The notes below the pieces were generated by a model, which searched no databases, was not told where the DNA came from, and worked only from the letters and a program-made list of their open reading frames with translations. 64,000 nt of DNA. It comes from a marine gamma proteobacterium HTCC2148 (lineage in GTDB: Bacteria > Pseudomonadota > Gammaproteobacteria > Pseudomonadales > Halieaceae). A program made the position numbers and the translations under genes. Below, piece by piece: positions 17,263 through 27,120 of the stretch. The stretch spans positions 68,852 through 132,851 of the forward strand of contig DS999225.1 in the NCBI GenBank assembly GCA_000156295.1, written 5' to 3'. Numbering within the stretch: the first letter of the stretch is position 1; each line of letters opens with the position of its first letter.

Positions 17263-18746
17263 TAGGGTGCCACGTAACGCTCTTCACGAGCATACTTCAG
17301 CGACTCTCCATTGCTGCCCCTGACTGTTGTGTCGTCAATCCCATTCATGGAGGCAATGAACTCGGCTGACCAGTCACTGTTTACGCGCTGTGCCCAGTCT
17401 GCCAGGGATTCACCGGGTGCAATGTCGGCAATGCGCAAGCGCAAGCTACGGATACTTTTTTCTTGCGACGGCGTTAGCTTGGCGATGCTCATCACTGAGC
17501 TGCGCAGAGCTTCCCTGAGGTGTTCATAACCCATGGCGACGAAGGTGAAACTGTTTTTCCCGGTGTTCAGGAATACGTAATAAAGGCTTACGGTCTCGGC
17601 CTCGCTGGCGTCGTCGTAGCGAACCAGGTGCGCTGGCCAGTTACCGATCTGAAAACTGCGATTGACATCCGGTTGCAGACCGGTGCCATCGCGCATTTTG
17701 GTAATCAGTGCTGCTGCGTAACCTTCCGGACTGAATTCGCCACTATTACTGCCCAGCGCCAGGTACGCTTTACCTTCTGGCTCCATGGCAGCGACAACGC
17801 GTGGGGTATTATTTTTTTCCCAGTCTTTAGGAAAGGTAACGCTCAGTCCCAGGTCAGCGCTGAGGAAGAGGTTATCCTGGAATATTCCCTGCTGCGGATT
17901 TTGCGGTCCCCACCAAAGCCCATTCAGCTTTTGATAAAGCTGAGCCCGATCTGCCAGCGGTGGCATAGGGTCAAGGGTTAACCCACCAGCCAGCTTGTTG
18001 ATGTCAGCCACCCGCTTTGGGGTAGTGGGGTGTGTGTCCAGGTAATTGGCTTCGTGATGCTCACCGGTTAGTAAATACAGACTGCTTTCAATGCCATCCA
18101 GCGCGTCTGCAAGGGCGAGAGCATCGTACCCTGCGGCGTTGGCCAGGCGCATTCCGTAGGCGTCTGCCTCGCTCTCTTGTCCCCTTGAATACGATGAGAG
18201 GTAAACCTGCCCAGCATGTTCGATCGGGCTATTGATCATATCGCCCAGGTCCTTGCTGACAATGCCTACTGCACGACCGGGCAGCGTAAACAAGCTAGCG
18301 CCAATACTGCGGCCAGCCTGACGTACGTGATGACGTTGGGTGACGTGGCTGATTTCATGCGCCAGCACTCCGGCAAGCTCTGCCTCGTCGTTCATTTGTG
18401 CTAACAAGCCTCGGGAGACGTAGATAAATCCTCCGGGGGTAGCGAAGGCATTGGGTTCAAACTGGTCAACGATGACGAACTGGAACGCATAGGGAGACTC
18501 CCCCAGAGCTCCTACCAGACGCTGGCCAACAGCGTCCAGGTACTGTTCCAATTCGGGATCCATGTAGACGCCTATCTGATTGGCGACCTGTTGTGATATT
18601 GCGCTACCGGCCTTGATCTCCTGTTCAGGACTCACCACCGATGTGACACAGCCTGCAAGGAATAAAAGCGAGGCAAGAAATGTTATTCGAACCAGGTCAG
18701 GTCGGCTGCAATGTGGATTTCGGGGCGGTGGCGAAGCTAGAGGCAT
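17262..18746 (-). CDS. M48-family zinc metalloprotease, lipoprotein (BepA-like)
   Basis: A 494-residue periplasmic protease. A signal peptide with lipobox LAGC (Cys about residue 32) is followed by the peptidase M48 domain with HEISH (in GVLAHEISHVTQRHH) and the third zinc ligand Glu in ESEADAYGMRLA. The C-terminal part (about 290-494) lacks the TPR region of BepA and contains a LysM-like end (PGESLADWAQRVN). BepA/LoiP relatives degrade or assist outer-membrane proteins. It is the first gene of a two-gene unit with the DMT carrier; they share no obvious function. Confidence 0.9.
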   Translation of the reverse strand: MPLASPPPRNPHCSRPDLVRITFLASLLFLAGCVTSVVSPEQEIKAGSAISQQVANQIGVYMDPELEQYLDAVGQRLVGALGESPYAFQFVIVDQFEPNAFATPGGFIYVSRGLLAQMNDEAELAGVLAHEISHVTQRHHVRQAGRSIGASLFTLPGRAVGIVSKDLGDMINSPIEHAGQVYLSSYSRGQESEADAYGMRLANAAGYDALALADALDGIESSLYLLTGEHHEANYLDTHPTTPKRVADINKLAGGLTLDPMPPLADRAQLYQKLNGLWWGPQNPQQGIFQDNLFLSADLGLSVTFPKDWEKNNTPRVVAAMEPEGKAYLALGSNSGEFSPEGYAAALITKMRDGTGLQPDVNRSFQIGNWPAHLVRYDDASEAETVSLYYVFLNTGKNSFTFVAMGYEHLREALRSSVMSIAKLTPSQEKSIRSLRLRIADIAPGESLADWAQRVNSDWSAEFIASMNGIDDTTVRGSNGESLKYAREERYVAP

Positions 18747-18792
18747 AATCAGTTTCCGAGTTGTTTGTTAATACAGAGCGGCTCAGAGCACC

Positions 18793-21039
18793 CTATCTGC
18801 CAATGCGTAACTGGTTGTTCAGGAACGGCCAGCCTAGCGCAAGGTAAAGCGCATCCTGCGAGTCTTCTGTACGCCCGTAGGCGAGGTAGATCGCACCTAT
18901 CGGCGAGTCCACTGCAAGATAGACACTACCCGCATTGATAAAGTCTCCACTATTAACGTCCGAGCGGTCGGACCAGAGTTCACCGCCCTCCAGCGAGGCG
19001 CCTACATAGGCGGGCATGTCGAACGGGAGTACTGAAGTATCAGAGAGGCGATGCTGATACTGAACCATAGCGAATGCCATCTGTCGGGCAGAGAGATAGT
19101 TTTGGCTCACCCCCGAAAGGTTAAACAGGCCACCCAGTTGGAAATAGTTTTGCGGTGCATTGCTGGCGTTGACTGATTGTCCTGTTCTACCTGTGACAAT
19201 AACCGTATTGCGATCATCATCGCCAAAACTGAACGCCCCCTGGGCGATTGCTTGCCAGCGTTCGTAATCTTCATCAGCGCCCATGGCGCTTCTTAGCAGT
19301 TGATATTCACCATAGAAGAACGCACCGCTAGTGGGGAAGAACGCATTGTCCAGTGTGTCGTAGCGAGCGCTGAACATGGCTCCGCCTTCGTCAAAACGTG
19401 CTTCCGGCAGTGCTCCACCAAATTCTGCGTCAGAGCGATACTCGCCTTTATTGCGGAATACGCCCAGACGCAGCTGGGTGTTTTTGAATGCGTTCCAGCC
19501 GGTGTCAAATTGTGTGCTCAGCCGACGCACTCGCCAGATGCCTGTGGGATCTGTGACGTCATATTCCGGCCCCAGTGTTGTTACGTCGTAATCACGGTAA
19601 CCGACATAGGGCACGACAAAGAATTTTGAGCGCAGGTCCAGTGGTTGATAGAACTCAGCGCTGAACATTATGGTGTCGCCAAGTTGAGTGCGCGCGTAGA
19701 GCTCTCCGCCCAAATCTGTCAGGCCTTTCCAAAGGTAACTTACGCCCAGGTTGATATCGCTACCGCCATCGAGATCGGTGACAAAATTCAGCCCAAATTT
19801 AAGGTCATCGCCACCCCAGGTTTTAGCCGAGGCACGAATCTGCAAGACGGTGCCTCGCTCTTCCTCGACCACGTCGTAATCAATTATCTCCCATTGGTCC
19901 AGGGCATAGATTTCTGCCATATCGGTGCTCAACTGCTCCCTGTCAAGGGGTTTGCCCACTTGTTGAGACAACCGAACTCTAATGATGTCATCGCGTAGCG
20001 CGCTGTTATCGAATATCGCGATATGGTCGATCACCGGGTTTTCGGGTGAAACCAGTTCCCGGCTGGCCAGGTAAGTCGCCCAGTCGCCATCATTGAGCGC
20101 GAGTACTTGCAACTCCTCAGCAAGGGCCATAGTGGCCTCATAACCCCGGCGGTAAATTTCCTGAGTATCTTCAAAGTCGAGCATGCCAATGCCCTGTAAA
20201 TCAGGGTTAATTAAAATATCTTTCTCGGTTAGCTGTTCCAGTTGTTCAAGTGAGTTTTTGCGGGTAAGGAAGTTCAGCATTTGGTCAGCAACGTCCAGCA
20301 GGTTGTTGATGTTCTCGCGCTCACGCAGCGGTGTGCCAATGTCGATAACGATAAGACGTTCAGTGCCCATAGATCGGCCAACACTGACCGGAATGTTCAT
20401 TGCCAGTCCGCCGTCTACCAACAGGCGACCATCGTGTTCAACTGGCGCCAGAAGACCGGGAAGTGACATGCTGGCGCGCATGGCAGTAACGATGTCGCCC
20501 TCGCTGAAAATATAAGCATTACCGGTTTCGATATCGGTGGCGACCGCGCGAAACGGCGTTGGCAGAGCACTGAAATCATTGATGTGGTCTGCATCAATGG
20601 TCAATTGCTTAATGATTTGCCTGACCTGCTGGCCCTGAACAAAGCCCAAGGGTATCGACAGGGTGCCATTATTGACTGCCAGGGACACAGAGGATGGGTA
20701 GTCGTAATCATCGCTCTTGCGACGCTGAGGTAGGCTGTCACGCTCAAGTGAGTCTTCGAAGGCCTCGTCCCAAGCCATGTTTTCGACCACTTCACGCAGT
20801 TCCTCAGAATTGAGGCCTATGGCGTAGAGTCCTCCCACCAGGGCGCCCATACTGGTGCCAGCAATGGCGCTGACTGGGACTTGCATTTCTTCGAGCGCGG
20901 TAATCGCTCCCACGTGGGCAATACCTCGAGCGCCGCCGCCTGCCAGCACCAGGCCCACGCCTTCTTCCTGGGTTAACGCAGGGAAGGGGGAAATCAGCGA
21001 CAAGCACAGGAAAGTGAGTGCTATTTGTGCAGAGCGCAT
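18793..21039 (-). CDS. Patatin-POTRA-beta-barrel protein (PlpD-like, type Vd secretion)
   Basis: A 748-residue exported protein. A signal peptide (about 1-23) is followed by a patatin phospholipase domain (about 27-320) with oxyanion GGGARG, nucleophile GTSMG and the DGG of VDGGLAMN. A single POTRA-like domain comes next (about 335-405, VIDHIAIFDNSALRDDIIRV), then a 16-strand-type outer-membrane barrel ending in the aromatic LALGWPFLNN region. This order matches PlpD/FplA-type Vd autotransporters. The catalytic Ser-Asp dyad is present, so active lipase is expected. It is divergent from gspA with a 118-bp shared region. Confidence 0.88.
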   Translation of the reverse strand: MRSAQIALTFLCLSLISPFPALTQEEGVGLVLAGGGARGIAHVGAITALEEMQVPVSAIAGTSMGALVGGLYAIGLNSEELREVVENMAWDEAFEDSLERDSLPQRRKSDDYDYPSSVSLAVNNGTLSIPLGFVQGQQVRQIIKQLTIDADHINDFSALPTPFRAVATDIETGNAYIFSEGDIVTAMRASMSLPGLLAPVEHDGRLLVDGGLAMNIPVSVGRSMGTERLIVIDIGTPLRERENINNLLDVADQMLNFLTRKNSLEQLEQLTEKDILINPDLQGIGMLDFEDTQEIYRRGYEATMALAEELQVLALNDGDWATYLASRELVSPENPVIDHIAIFDNSALRDDIIRVRLSQQVGKPLDREQLSTDMAEIYALDQWEIIDYDVVEEERGTVLQIRASAKTWGGDDLKFGLNFVTDLDGGSDINLGVSYLWKGLTDLGGELYARTQLGDTIMFSAEFYQPLDLRSKFFVVPYVGYRDYDVTTLGPEYDVTDPTGIWRVRRLSTQFDTGWNAFKNTQLRLGVFRNKGEYRSDAEFGGALPEARFDEGGAMFSARYDTLDNAFFPTSGAFFYGEYQLLRSAMGADEDYERWQAIAQGAFSFGDDDRNTVIVTGRTGQSVNASNAPQNYFQLGGLFNLSGVSQNYLSARQMAFAMVQYQHRLSDTSVLPFDMPAYVGASLEGGELWSDRSDVNSGDFINAGSVYLAVDSPIGAIYLAYGRTEDSQDALYLALGWPFLNNQLRIGR

Positions 21040-21157
21040 TGTTTTGTACCGGGATAAACTGAAGATTCATTATCCCAGCAGCGGCAGGCGAGGTCTACGC
21101 TGGTATTCACCAGTAAACGCTTCGCGTCTGCGAGAGCCTTGGTGCATAATGTTAACC

Positions 21158-22840
21158 ATGTACCACCAGTACTTTGGTCTCAACGAAGCTCCCTTCTCGA
21201 TTGCCGTTAACCCGCGCTACCTGTTTATGAGCGCAAGGCACCGGGACGCTCTCGCGCACCTGCTTTACGGGGTGGGCGCTGGCGGCGGTTTTATTTTGCT
21301 CACCGGCGAGGTAGGTACTGGCAAAACCACCATTAACCGCTGTTTATTGGAACAGCTACCCCACGATACAGACATCGCCATTATTTTAAATCCGGCGCTC
21401 AATGCCATCGAATTGTTAGCCACTGCTTGTGATGAACTGGGTATTCGCTACGATCCAGACAAGCACAGTTTGAAAACGCTGACTGATGCTTTGCACTCCT
21501 TCTTACTGGAAAATCACGCTCGGAGTCGCAAGACGGTGCTGATGATCGACGAAGCTCAGCACCTGGATTTTGAGGTACTTGAGCAGATTCGCTTGTTGAC
21601 CAACCTGGAAACCAACAGCGAAAAATTGTTGCAGATCATCTTGATTGGCCAACCCGAGCTGGCCCAGTTGTTGGCCAGGCCCGAATTGCGTCAGCTGAAT
21701 CAGCGCATTACTGCCAGGTACAATCTTGAGCCCCTGAATTTTTCGGAAACCGGTTCCTATATCCATCACCGCTTGCAAGTCGCGGGCATGTCCGCCGACA
21801 GAGTGATCTTCCCGCCGGCCGTGGTCAGGGGAATCTATAAGCGCACGCGGGGTATTCCTCGCCTGATCAATGTGCTGTGTGATCGGGTTATGTTGGGTGC
21901 CTACGGACGCAACAAAAGCCGAGCCGACCTTGCCACGTTGCGCTTGGCGGCCAAAGAAGTGTTAGGAGAAGAGGGCGCTAAAAAGGCTGCTCTGTGGCCC
22001 TTGGCGCTCGCCGCATTGGTGTTGCTGGGGGCGGTGGCTGCATGGTGGGGCATCAACCAGGTTAATGCGCCCGAGCCCCGTGTCGCGCAGGAGATAAGCG
22101 TGCCGGAAGTCGAGAGGGTTGTGCTCAAAGAGAATCAAGCAGCCATTGATTTGACGACCCTGGCGGCGCCGACTTTGACCCCGGACGGTGAGAAAGTCGA
22201 CGCGCTACCTGTTGCGGACGATACCGGGTTCAAATGGCTGCTGCCTCCGGAAGATGCACAAGCGATTATTTGGTCTCTGGCCAGCGATTCTCCCGCGCCT
22301 GCTGACATCTGCGGCCAAGACATGGAAGCCATTGCCTGTATAGAGGCCAATGCCGATACCTGGGATGAAATTTCGGAGCTGCAACGACCGCTGCTACTGG
22401 ACTTGATAACTGCAGAGAAGTTTTCCGCCGCGCTGGTGTTGCTGGGAATCGAGGGACGATCTGCCTGGGTGGCGAACTCCAGCGGTATTGAATTTGTGAA
22501 ACTCGCGGAAATCGGCCCCCTTTGGAATGGCGGGTACCGTTTTCTCTGGCATCGACCTAAAGGGTTTGAACGCTTATTGGCTGAAGGCGACAGCAGTCCC
22601 GCTGTCGGTGAAGTCGCCCAATTATTTGCTCGCCTGGATGGGCAGGCCCAGGCGTTAACGGCTAATCGTTTTAATGAGGCATTGAAACAACGCGTCATGC
22701 TGTTTCAGGGAGCGCAGGGGCTGGAAGCAGACGGGGTGATTGGCGTGCAGACATTGCTTAAGCTGAACGACGCATTAGGTATTGATACCAGTGCGGTTGC
22801 AGCGCGCGCAATCTTGCAGCCGATGGATGAAACACAATGA
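21158..22840 (+). CDS. gspA: GspA/ExeA-type AAA ATPase with peptidoglycan-binding domain
   Basis: A 560-residue inner-membrane protein. The start at ATG 21158 gives the family's usual opening MYHQYFGLNEAPFSI; an ATG at 21149 is also in frame. The AAA domain has Walker A GEVGTGKTT and Walker B VLMIDEAQHL, a membrane helix lies near residues 277-300 (LWPLALAALVLLGAVAAWW), and the C-terminus has a peptidase-C39-like region and a PG_binding_1 repeat (FQGAQGLEADGVIGVQTLL). GspA and GspB work together to place the type II secretin in the cell wall. gspB follows 13 bp later. No other gsp genes are in the window. Confidence 0.88.
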   Translation: MYHQYFGLNEAPFSIAVNPRYLFMSARHRDALAHLLYGVGAGGGFILLTGEVGTGKTTINRCLLEQLPHDTDIAIILNPALNAIELLATACDELGIRYDPDKHSLKTLTDALHSFLLENHARSRKTVLMIDEAQHLDFEVLEQIRLLTNLETNSEKLLQIILIGQPELAQLLARPELRQLNQRITARYNLEPLNFSETGSYIHHRLQVAGMSADRVIFPPAVVRGIYKRTRGIPRLINVLCDRVMLGAYGRNKSRADLATLRLAAKEVLGEEGAKKAALWPLALAALVLLGAVAAWWGINQVNAPEPRVAQEISVPEVERVVLKENQAAIDLTTLAAPTLTPDGEKVDALPVADDTGFKWLLPPEDAQAIIWSLASDSPAPADICGQDMEAIACIEANADTWDEISELQRPLLLDLITAEKFSAALVLLGIEGRSAWVANSSGIEFVKLAEIGPLWNGGYRFLWHRPKGFERLLAEGDSSPAVGEVAQLFARLDGQAQALTANRFNEALKQRVMLFQGAQGLEADGVIGVQTLLKLNDALGIDTSAVAARAILQPMDETQ

Positions 22841-22853
22841 CAAGCAGCCTGCC

Positions 22854-23705
22854 ATGTCCCTGATTCTAGATGCTCTTAATCGCTCCAATGATGACACGGA
22901 TGATGTGCCTACCCTGGGCACACGCCATGCTTATGTTGCCGAGACGCCTGCGAAAAACTTCTGGCTGCTGGCCGTTGTACTCGCACTTGTTGCTGCAGTG
23001 GCAGTCATCGCCTGGCTGCTGTGGGACAGGGGGCAGAATGCCAATACGCTCGCAGTTGTCCAGCAGGCCGCGCCGCAGCTAGAAAAAGCGCAAGCTAAAG
23101 TCGTGGCAACATCAAAGGCCGAGTCCGAGCAGGGATTAGCGCCCGGTGCTGACGAATTGGCCACTGTTGAGAAACTGTCGCCTATAGCTGCGAGCGAGGC
23201 GACTCCGGCCAAACGCGGGGTCGCAGCAAACACAGCTGTGAGCGCTTTGTATGCATCAGAAAGGCCTGTCCAAGACAGTAATTCTCAGGTGACGCAATCC
23301 TCTGCTGTCGTCAAAATTACCAAGCCAGAGGCGCCAGTGCTCGAAAAAACCGCAGACGGTTCCGGATCCTCGGCAGTCGTAGAGGAGGGTGTGGATATCG
23401 AGCGCTTGCTGAAAAGCGCAGAGAATGAGTTGGAAAATGCCAGGTTGGAGGAACACTCAGCGCCCTTTGTAAATGGCCTGTCGCAGCAAACCAAAGACCG
23501 CATTCCCAGCATTTTTTACGAGCGGCACGATTATTCTGGCCGCCCGGGCCAGTCGCGGGTCGTGCTTAATGGCAAAGAACTTAAGGTGGGAGGCAGTCCC
23601 GCCTCTGGCCTTAAGGTTGAGGAAATATTGCCTGATTCCACGGTGCTGAACTATCGGGGTACCCGGTTTCGCCTGCGTGCTCTTAATAGCTGGGTGAACT
23701 TGTAG
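22854..23705 (+). CDS. gspB: GspB-like general secretion pathway protein
   Basis: A 283-residue protein that starts with the diagnostic MSLILDALNRS, has one membrane helix (about residues 37-56), a long low-complexity Ala/Glu/Ser periplasmic linker (about 60-215), and a C-terminal GspB domain (YERHDYSGRPGQSRVVLNGK ... VLNYRGTRFRL). The start at ATG 22854 is fixed by that motif; the open frame upstream overlaps gspA. It is the partner of the GspA ATPase in secretin assembly. It converges on the alkaline phosphatase gene with a 24-bp gap. Confidence 0.88.
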   Translation: MSLILDALNRSNDDTDDVPTLGTRHAYVAETPAKNFWLLAVVLALVAAVAVIAWLLWDRGQNANTLAVVQQAAPQLEKAQAKVVATSKAESEQGLAPGADELATVEKLSPIAASEATPAKRGVAANTAVSALYASERPVQDSNSQVTQSSAVVKITKPEAPVLEKTADGSGSSAVVEEGVDIERLLKSAENELENARLEEHSAPFVNGLSQQTKDRIPSIFYERHDYSGRPGQSRVVLNGKELKVGGSPASGLKVEEILPDSTVLNYRGTRFRLRALNSWVNL

Positions 23706-23729
23706 GTAGTGCACCCAGCACGCCGCTTT

Positions 23730-25157
23730 TTAAAGTCCCAAATAGTCCATCATGATTTTGAATATCTCTGGCTGCTGCACAAAGGCCGGTATTTTGCCCT
23801 GACCCTGTGAATTAGCGTAAAGGGGAACAGCGGCCCCGGTATGCTCCTCCATCATAAAATTGGTCGTCGCATAGTTGACTGACATCACGCTGCCTTCAGG
23901 CGTTTCGATTTGTGCCAGATAGCCGGGTGTATAAACAGGGATTGGATAGGCGGAAAACAGGCTCTCATAAGGAATGAGTTGCGCCGCCTGGGAGTGGTCG
24001 GCGGTGACCAGAATGAGGGTCTTGGGATGTGTTCTGGAGAAAGCCAGCGCGCTTTGCAACGCTTCTTCCAATTGTTCAACTTCACCAATGGAGCCACAGG
24101 GCTTGCGCTCGTGGGACTGTTTGTCGATGGAGGCGGACTCTATCATCAGAAAGAATCCCTTGTCGTTATTCGCGGACAAATGCGCTAAGGCTGCATCGGT
24201 CATTTGTTTGAGTGTGGGCATTTCTGCGAAATCCGGATTGGGCTCGCAAATCATGACCTCTGGTAACTCTGCATCCCCAAGGTATTCGTGCACTCTGTTG
24301 AGCAGGCTAGGCTCAGGCATTTCTGCCTGACGTCCATCTTCTCCCCGCAGACGCACCGGCAAGGTGCTCTCGGCAAACAGCCCTAGTAAGGGTTGGCCGG
24401 GTTTGCTTGCCTCGAGGGCAGAAGCGCTATCTACCGTCTGGAAGCCATTGCTCTGGGCCAGGGCCAATACGCTAATGTCCTGTCCCTCGGCATTCACCGC
24501 GAAATGCTTGCTACCACCGCCCAGAATGACGTCCATGTTCGAATTGGCAAGCTGCTCGGAAACCGCGCCTAAGCCGCCATTCTTCCTGGCGTCCTGAGGG
24601 CAGCCCCCCAGATCTATCCCCTTGTATTCAACTTGCTCCACAATGTCGGGGTTTTCGCACAGGCGGTAACTGATGTGGGTGGCGAAGGCAGCCGGAGTGG
24701 CGTCGGTTACGCTGGAGGTGCTGACGATGCCAGTTTTAAAGCCGGCCGCTTTAGCCAGTTCGGCGATAGTGGGTATGTCTTTGTCACCGCCTGCTGTGGT
24801 CGACAGTCGACCACGGCTGGTGACTACACCGGTGGCCATGCTGGTCGCCGTGTTGGCTGAATCAGCAACGTAAACGGGCCTGCCATTTAACTTGTCTTCG
24901 GTGGTGAGTATCTGGGACGCCGCGCGCAGAGGCAGTCGATCCATGACAAGTCGGCCATTGGCGCCTTTGAGATAGTTGCGAGCAATTGTCACCTGTTGCT
25001 CGTCCATGCCATCGCCGATAATCAGGATGACGTGATGGGGCAGGTCGTCAGTTGCAGCCGCTACTGCCTGTTCTAGGGAGGACTCGGTCGGTACTTGAGC
25101 CTGGGCAGTGGCGCTCAAGAGCAGGATGCAGATCAGAATGAGGCGGTGGTAATTCAT
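23730..25157 (-). CDS. Alkaline phosphatase, PhoA family
   Basis: A 475-residue periplasmic enzyme. The start is taken as ATG 25157, followed at once by a signal peptide (MNYHRLILICILLLSATAQA); a TTG at 25172 would add five residues. Metal-site motifs are visible: IIGDGMDEQQ (Asp), nucleophile Ser in VADSANTATSMATG, MIESASIDKQSHE (His/Asp), VTADHSQAA and EHTGAAVPLYA. The enzyme releases phosphate from organic esters and is normally induced by phosphate limitation; no clear Pho box was found. The 285-bp divergent region with glnK (25158-25442) shows no other feature I can support. Confidence 0.92.
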   Translation of the reverse strand: MNYHRLILICILLLSATAQAQVPTESSLEQAVAAATDDLPHHVILIIGDGMDEQQVTIARNYLKGANGRLVMDRLPLRAASQILTTEDKLNGRPVYVADSANTATSMATGVVTSRGRLSTTAGGDKDIPTIAELAKAAGFKTGIVSTSSVTDATPAAFATHISYRLCENPDIVEQVEYKGIDLGGCPQDARKNGGLGAVSEQLANSNMDVILGGGSKHFAVNAEGQDISVLALAQSNGFQTVDSASALEASKPGQPLLGLFAESTLPVRLRGEDGRQAEMPEPSLLNRVHEYLGDAELPEVMICEPNPDFAEMPTLKQMTDAALAHLSANNDKGFFLMIESASIDKQSHERKPCGSIGEVEQLEEALQSALAFSRTHPKTLILVTADHSQAAQLIPYESLFSAYPIPVYTPGYLAQIETPEGSVMSVNYATTNFMMEEHTGAAVPLYANSQGQGKIPAFVQQPEIFKIMMDYLGL

Positions 25158-25301
25158 ATCGATTGGGTCCAACGGGCGAAATTCGAGGCGCTAGTGATAC
25201 CACGATGCCGTGCCAGATGCACGCTGCCAAGCCGTTGCGGCTAAAGGGTGGTCTGATTTGGATGACTCGGCCACATTTATCGCTGCTGTAGGCACATTTG
25301 A

Positions 25302-25781
<480 letters not shown>

Positions 25782-25794
25782 CGGGAAATAACTG

Positions 25795-27099
25795 ATGAAA
25801 TCACTACAACAAATGGCTCTTCTAATGTTGGTAGGGACTGCTTCTGCCAGCGCCAGTGCTCAGGAGTTGAATCAGGCTGACACAGCCTGGGTCCTCACGG
25901 CTACCGCTCTGGTGCTGTTTATGACGATTCCCGGTCTCTCACTGTTTTACGGCGGTTTGGTGCGGGTAAAGAACGTACTGTCGATACTGATGCAGTGTTT
26001 CGCACTGACCTGCTTAATGTCGCTGCTGTGGTTTGCAGTTGGCTACACTATCGCATTTGGTTCCGATGGCGTGGAACAGGGCGCGTTTATTGGCGATTTT
26101 GGCAATGTCTTTTTCGCCGCTATCACCATGGACAGTTTAAATGGCGGTATACCTGCGACCTTGTTCGCTATTTTTCAGATGACCTTCGCGATTATCACAC
26201 CGGCGCTGATCGTGGGTGGCTTTGCGGAGCGCATGCGCTTTTCCGCCATGCTTTTGTTCAGTGCGATCTGGTTAATTGTCGTTTATGCCCCGGTCTGTCA
26301 CTGGGTCTGGGGCGGCGGCTGGCTAGGCAGTATGGGCCTGCAGGACTTCGCGGGCGGTACCGTGGTGCACATTACCGCAGCGGTCGCGGCGCTGGTTGCG
26401 GCCATGATGATGGGCCCCCGTCGCGGGTTTGGTAAGGTTGCAATGCCTCCACATAACCTGACCCTGACAGTCGCAGGCGCAGGCATGCTCTGGGTGGGAT
26501 GGTTTGGTTTTAATGCCGGTTCTGCGGTCGCCGCAGACAACAGTGCCGCTATGGCAATGCTGGTAACTCATCTATCGGCGTCAGCCGGAGCACTGGCCTG
26601 GATGGCAATGGAGTGGATTCGCCATGGCAAACCTTCTGTGTTGGGCATCGTAACCGGCATGGTTGCCGGTCTGGGTACAATCACGCCAGCCTCTGGTTCT
26701 GTTGGCCCTGCCGCAGCGGTCGTCATCGGCCTCACGGCGGGCGTGGTCTGTTACTTCGCGACCAACTGGATCAAAAACAAGTTGAAGATAGATGACAGCC
26801 TGGATGTGTTTCCTGTGCACGGTGTTGGCGGTATTCTGGGCACCCTGTTGGCGGGTGTCTTTTGTTCTACCCAACTGGGCGTTTTCAGCGGGAACGGTTT
26901 CTCGGACGGCATTGACAGTATTGGGGGTCAGCTCATGGTGCAGGCTACCGGTGTTGTTGCTACCTTCACTTATACGGCGGTTGCTACCTGGGTTATCCTT
27001 AAAGTCGTAGACCTGATGGTCGGGCTCCGCGTAGATGCTGATGAAGAGACTCAGGGTTTGGACCTTGTATTGCACGACGAGCGCGGCTACGACCTGTAA
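25795..27099 (+). CDS. amtB: Ammonium transporter AmtB
   Basis: A 434-residue trimeric ammonium channel of the inner membrane. An N-terminal signal peptide (to about residue 23) is followed by 11 TM helices. Family motifs include DTAWVLTATALVLFMTIPGL near the start, FAGGTVVHITAAVAAL with the first pore His, and FPVHGVGGILGTLL with the second pore His. The cytosolic C-terminal tail that contacts GlnK is present (VGLRVDADEETQGLDLVLH). It is co-transcribed with glnK. Confidence 0.95.
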   Translation: MKSLQQMALLMLVGTASASASAQELNQADTAWVLTATALVLFMTIPGLSLFYGGLVRVKNVLSILMQCFALTCLMSLLWFAVGYTIAFGSDGVEQGAFIGDFGNVFFAAITMDSLNGGIPATLFAIFQMTFAIITPALIVGGFAERMRFSAMLLFSAIWLIVVYAPVCHWVWGGGWLGSMGLQDFAGGTVVHITAAVAALVAAMMMGPRRGFGKVAMPPHNLTLTVAGAGMLWVGWFGFNAGSAVAADNSAAMAMLVTHLSASAGALAWMAMEWIRHGKPSVLGIVTGMVAGLGTITPASGSVGPAAAVVIGLTAGVVCYFATNWIKNKLKIDDSLDVFPVHGVGGILGTLLAGVFCSTQLGVFSGNGFSDGIDSIGGQLMVQATGVVATFTYTAVATWVILKVVDLMVGLRVDADEETQGLDLVLHDERGYDL

Positions 27100-27120
27100 T
27101 CGCGACCTGCAAGGCCGCGA

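Noticed and set aside
20855-21157. 98-codon upstream extension of gspA
   Set aside because: It runs antisense through the patatin gene's 5' end and reads as low-complexity sequence; the family starts at the MYHQYFG methionine.
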